Positions 3,067 through 6,053 of a stretch of DNA of 6,053 nucleotides are shown here, in pieces. The DNA comes from Lysobacterales bacterium CG02_land_8_20_14_3_00_62_12. GTDB taxonomy: Bacteria; Pseudomonadota; Gammaproteobacteria; Xanthomonadales; Ahniellaceae. Under the pieces are notes generated by a model. The model was given only the letters and a program-made list of their open reading frames with translations. It made no database searches and had not been told where the DNA came from. How positions within the stretch are numbered: position 1 is the stretch's first letter; each line of letters starts with the position of its first letter. The DNA lies in contig PEUI01000195.1 in NCBI GenBank assembly GCA_002785585.1, positions 1-6,053 on the forward strand. Reading direction: 5' to 3'. The translations under genes and the position numbers were made by a program.

Positions 3067-6053
3067 TCAGTGTTCGATGCGGTAGTTGAGCAGCAGTCGA
3101 TTGCGTTCGCTGGCGTTGGCTTCGATGTCCAGGTGCCGGCTCAGGCGGTAGCGGATGGTGAAGACTTCGCCGCGGGTGAGTAGGGCGATGCCGTAGCCGA
3201 TGTAGAGGCGCGGTGATAGAAATTTGCCGATGGTGAAGGCTTCACTGCGCAAGGTGGCGTCGCTGCCGACACCGAGTTCATCGAGGCCGAGGTTGCGCGC
3301 CAGCAGGTCGCCGCCGATGCTGCCCAGCGCCAGCGCGGCGCCGGAGAGTCGGCCTCGGTCGGCGTTTTTCACATTGCCAAGCGGGCGCCCGGTGACCAGC
3401 AGGGCGAGGGCTTCGGATTCGCTCAGTGCCGGTCGCGAATAGACCCGTGACTGCGGGTTTTGCGCAGTGCCGGTGATCGCCAGGCCGACGCTGGTTTCGG
3501 CGACCTTGCGCTCGGCGAGCAGGTCCAGGCTGGGTTCGTCGAGGCGGCTGGCAGCGTAGGCCAGGCGGCCGCGGGTGATGGTGAGTTTTTGGCCGTAGGC
3601 GGCGTATTTGCCGGCGAGATCCAGTTGGCCGCTGGCGGTTGCCGAACGCCGATTGGATTGTTCGATGGCGAGGCGGCCGGTCAGGGTGCCGTCATAGCCG
3701 TATCCGGTGACGCGCACATCATCGCCCAGTTGCACCTGGACCGCAGCGCGCCAGCGATCCAGCAAGGGCGTCTCGGCCGGCGGGTCATCGATCACCACGA
3801 CATCGGCGCTTTGCAGTTGCGGTGGCAACAGTTGCTCGGCCAGGATGCGGGCGCTGGGCACGACGATCTGGCCGCTGAGGTGCCAACCATCGGCGTCGCG
3901 TTCCAGTTGCAGATTCGGGTTGGCAATAATACGCAGCGCCGGGATGTTGACCAGTTGCACCTGTTCGCCACGGATCTGCAAGGCAAGCGATTGGATCGCG
4001 CCCGGCGCGATGCGGCCGTCCACGGTCAGACTGCCGGTGCCGGTGTTGACGGCGCCGCGCACGATCAATCCTTCTGGCACCCCGGCGAGGGCGAGCGCGC
4101 CGTCGCGCAAGGTCAGTCCCAGGCTCGGTAGTTCGGCTTTGAAATCAACCAGGGCCAGTGCCCCGCTGGCATGCCAATCGGTCAGACTGCCTTGTAAATG
4201 GAGTTGCCCGTTGACGCGACCGCTGGGGTCGGCGATTTCGGTGGTGTAGGCCTCCAGCGCGCTTAGATCGCGCACCAGCAAGTTGATGTCGCCATCGAAG
4301 TGGAGGGCTTCGCCAGCGTTTTGTTGCAACTGGAAAGCGGCGCGGATTTCGCCATCCGGCAACAGCGCGCTGTGCAGGTCAAGGTTGCCATGGCCATCGG
4401 CGAACTGGCCTTGCAGTTGTAGTTGCTGAAAGCCCAGCAGCAAGTCGGGCCGCTCCGGGATTTGCATTTGGCCTTGTGCTGCTTGCAGGCTGATCTGCGC
4501 GCTGAGCAGGCGATTTCCGGACCAGCGCAGTTGGCCCTGCGCGGCCAGATTGCCGGTGACACTCGGTATCGACAGGTCTGGCCGCAGCAGTGCCAGGCTC
4601 GCCAGCGGCAGATCGGTAGCGGCAAAGTCGAGTTCGCCTTGTGCGTTCTGCCAACGCAATTTTCCGCACAGGGTGGTGTTGGGTTCGGCGCGCCAGCAGT
4701 GTTGATCCAGCGTCATGTCATCGGCGCTGAGGTGTACGGCAGTGGCCGCGACCAATTGCAGCGGCGGCGTCTGGCCGAGTGTGAGGGCGGCTTGTTCGAT
4801 CACGCCCACCCAAGCCGTGGGCTGCTTGGCGGCGTAGTTCAGGCGGCCCTGCGCTTGGGCGCTGAAACTGCCGAGCGGGCTGTGCCACTGAACCTGCACG
4901 TGGTGTTGCGCCTGGCGGCCGCGAATCTGCGCAGTACCCGATAGCGGATCGCCTTGATCGATGCGCAAGGCCGCCACACTGGCGTCCAGTGTCAGCAGAG
5001 GGTCGTTGCCGCGATCGAGTTGGCCATCGACATCGAGCCGCTCCAGTGTGCTGCCCTGCCAGGCCAGCGCGCGGCCTTCAACATGCGCGTGCACGGTGTC
5101 GGATTGGCGCAGGTCGATCAGCAACCGACCGCGCGCGGACGGATGGACCTCCGCCAGATTCGGCGCGTGCAGGCTGAGTTGCAGCGACCGGCCGGCAGCG
5201 ACTTCACCGTGCGCTTCGAGGCGGGCAGAACCCAAAGTGGCGCTGAGCTCGGCGCCAGCGAGCGCGCTGCGCTCGAGTCGAATACGGCCATGCAGGTTGA
5301 GCGGTTGTCCGCGCAGCAGTCCTTGCAGGCCCTCGCTGCTGAGGCTACCGACGGCGCCTTCGGCAGCGAGCACCCCCTGCCAGCGGAATTGCCCGTTGAG
5401 GGAGCCCGGCCAATCCGGATAGAGCAGCGCTGGGTCCAGTTGTTTGAGCACGACGCGCACATCGGCGGTGCTGGCCGCGCCACGCGCCAAGCTGCCATTC
5501 ATCGTGGCACTGCCACGTTCGAGTTGCAGGCGCAGATCGACCATTTGTGTCGCGGGGGGTGTCCACACCAGGGCGCCGCTGAGCCCGCCACTGGGCAGGC
5601 CGGCATGGTCGATCTGCAGATCGGGGGTGATGCGCAATGCGCTGGCCGGTCCATCCAAGCGCACGCTGCCGGAAAACTGGGTGATGGCAGCGCCGGGGGC
5701 GTTCCAACGCAAGGATTCGGTGCTGGCGATGAGCGCAAACTCGCCAGCGCTGGTGACTGGCAGAAATCCCTGCACCAAGACCTGGCCGCGCCCGGCCATC
5801 TGTAGCGGCAACGCCGAAATGGCCAGGCCGTTGTTTTGCCAGGTCCACTTTGCCGATTCGATGTTGGCCGCGGTGGCACCCAATTGTGCGCTGCCAGAAA
5901 CCTGAAAATCGGCGCCGTCGATGCCGAGTTTGAGTTCGGCTGACAATGGCGCAGAGGCCGGCAGTCCGAGCACACCAGCGTTCTGCGCTGGCAACGATAG
6001 TTCGGCGTTTGCCCGCCCGAACGCTTTGCCCGGATGCAGCAGCAGTTGCGCGC
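3067..6053 (-). CDS. tamB: TamB, translocation and assembly module inner-membrane/periplasmic subunit (C-terminal 994 residues; start outside window)
   Basis: The minus-strand frame is open from the window edge (first full codon at 6051) to a TGA at 3069-3067. It encodes 994 residues, roughly four fifths of a TamB of E. coli size (1259 residues). The N-terminal membrane anchor lies outside the window. The visible part is made of repetitive beta-strand units (patterns such as GQLRWSGNRL, GNLDLHSALL, GALALVDFKAEL) expected for the long lipid-carrying beta-taco groove of AsmA-like proteins. About the last 380 residues are the conserved TamB/DUF490 domain, with ALLVTGRPLGNV, SGAALALGSIGGDLLARNLG, LDELGVGSD and FTIRYRLSRHLDIEANAS near the end. 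The protein ends in a beta strand, LLLNYRIEH. TamB spans the periplasm and works with the BamA-like TamA in outer-membrane protein insertion and phospholipid transport. tamA is expected upstream, beyond the right edge. The gene converges on the toxin-antitoxin module. Confidence 0.93.
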   Translation of the reverse strand, partial: AQLLLHPGKAFGRANAELSLPAQNAGVLGLPASAPLSAELKLGIDGADFQVSGSAQLGATAANIESAKWTWQNNGLAISALPLQMAGRGQVLVQGFLPVTSAGEFALIASTESLRWNAPGAAITQFSGSVRLDGPASALRITPDLQIDHAGLPSGGLSGALVWTPPATQMVDLRLQLERGSATMNGSLARGAASTADVRVVLKQLDPALLYPDWPGSLNGQFRWQGVLAAEGAVGSLSSEGLQGLLRGQPLNLHGRIRLERSALAGAELSATLGSARLEAHGEVAAGRSLQLSLHAPNLAEVHPSARGRLLIDLRQSDTVHAHVEGRALAWQGSTLERLDVDGQLDRGNDPLLTLDASVAALRIDQGDPLSGTAQIRGRQAQHHVQVQWHSPLGSFSAQAQGRLNYAAKQPTAWVGVIEQAALTLGQTPPLQLVAATAVHLSADDMTLDQHCWRAEPNTTLCGKLRWQNAQGELDFAATDLPLASLALLRPDLSIPSVTGNLAAQGQLRWSGNRLLSAQISLQAAQGQMQIPERPDLLLGFQQLQLQGQFADGHGNLDLHSALLPDGEIRAAFQLQQNAGEALHFDGDINLLVRDLSALEAYTTEIADPSGRVNGQLHLQGSLTDWHASGALALVDFKAELPSLGLTLRDGALALAGVPEGLIVRGAVNTGTGSLTVDGRIAPGAIQSLALQIRGEQVQLVNIPALRIIANPNLQLERDADGWHLSGQIVVPSARILAEQLLPPQLQSADVVVIDDPPAETPLLDRWRAAVQVQLGDDVRVTGYGYDGTLTGRLAIEQSNRRSATASGQLDLAGKYAAYGQKLTITRGRLAYAASRLDEPSLDLLAERKVAETSVGLAITGTAQNPQSRVYSRPALSESEALALLVTGRPLGNVKNADRGRLSGAALALGSIGGDLLARNLGLDELGVGSDATLRSEAFTIGKFLSPRLYIGYGIALLTRGEVFTIRYRLSRHLDIEANASERNRLLLNYRIEH

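Noticed and set aside
4954..5805. 283-residue plus-strand open frame opposite tamB, and similar ones at 3460-4131, 4423-4944 and 5444-5905
   Set aside because: They lie wholly antisense to a well-recognised tamB frame, have biased GC-rich shadow composition, and show no domain or ribosome binding site.

Overview
The window looks like chromosomal DNA from a GC-rich gammaproteobacterium. A Xanthomonadales/Lysobacterales-type genome is my best guess, resting only on base composition and gene types (TamB, a DUF4199 protein paired with a small LuxR-type regulator, a DinJ/YafQ-type toxin-antitoxin pair). No RNA gene, CRISPR array, complete insertion sequence or phage gene is visible.

Layout, left to right. 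(1) Positions 1-176 are the 3' part of a DUF4199-like membrane protein gene whose left end lies outside the window. It is about 90% identical to part of the intact DUF4199 gene further right, then breaks off abruptly at 176/177 and loses its last transmembrane segment. (2) The break is followed by a 28-bp unit present twice in tandem and by a 14-bp-stem hairpin (about 178-260), which looks like a small repetitive element. (3) Next comes a probable two-gene unit: a short membrane-anchored LuxR-type HTH regulator (412-825) and the intact DUF4199 membrane protein (934-1470). A VOC-fold protein (1535-1921) follows on the same strand. (4) A type II toxin-antitoxin operon (2156-2708) has its own promoter and palindromic operator and a 14-nt overlap between the RelB/DinJ antitoxin and the YafQ-family toxin. 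(5) A roughly 360-bp non-coding stretch holds a candidate terminator. (6) On the minus strand from 3067 to the right edge is the C-terminal 994 residues of TamB, the inner-membrane/periplasmic partner of TamA in outer-membrane biogenesis.

Functional links. The LuxR-type protein probably regulates its own small locus from the membrane, with the DUF4199 protein as a membrane partner or target; this is inferred from adjacency and from the partial second copy. The toxin-antitoxin pair is a self-contained module lying between the DUF4199/VOC genes and tamB, and it is convergent with tamB. I found no clear evidence of a wholly new multi-gene system. The most unusual material is the decayed tandem copy with its repeat/hairpin junction, the membrane-tethered regulator with a perfect palindrome in its upstream region, and the YafQ homologue lacking two of the six active-site residues known from E. 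coli YafQ.
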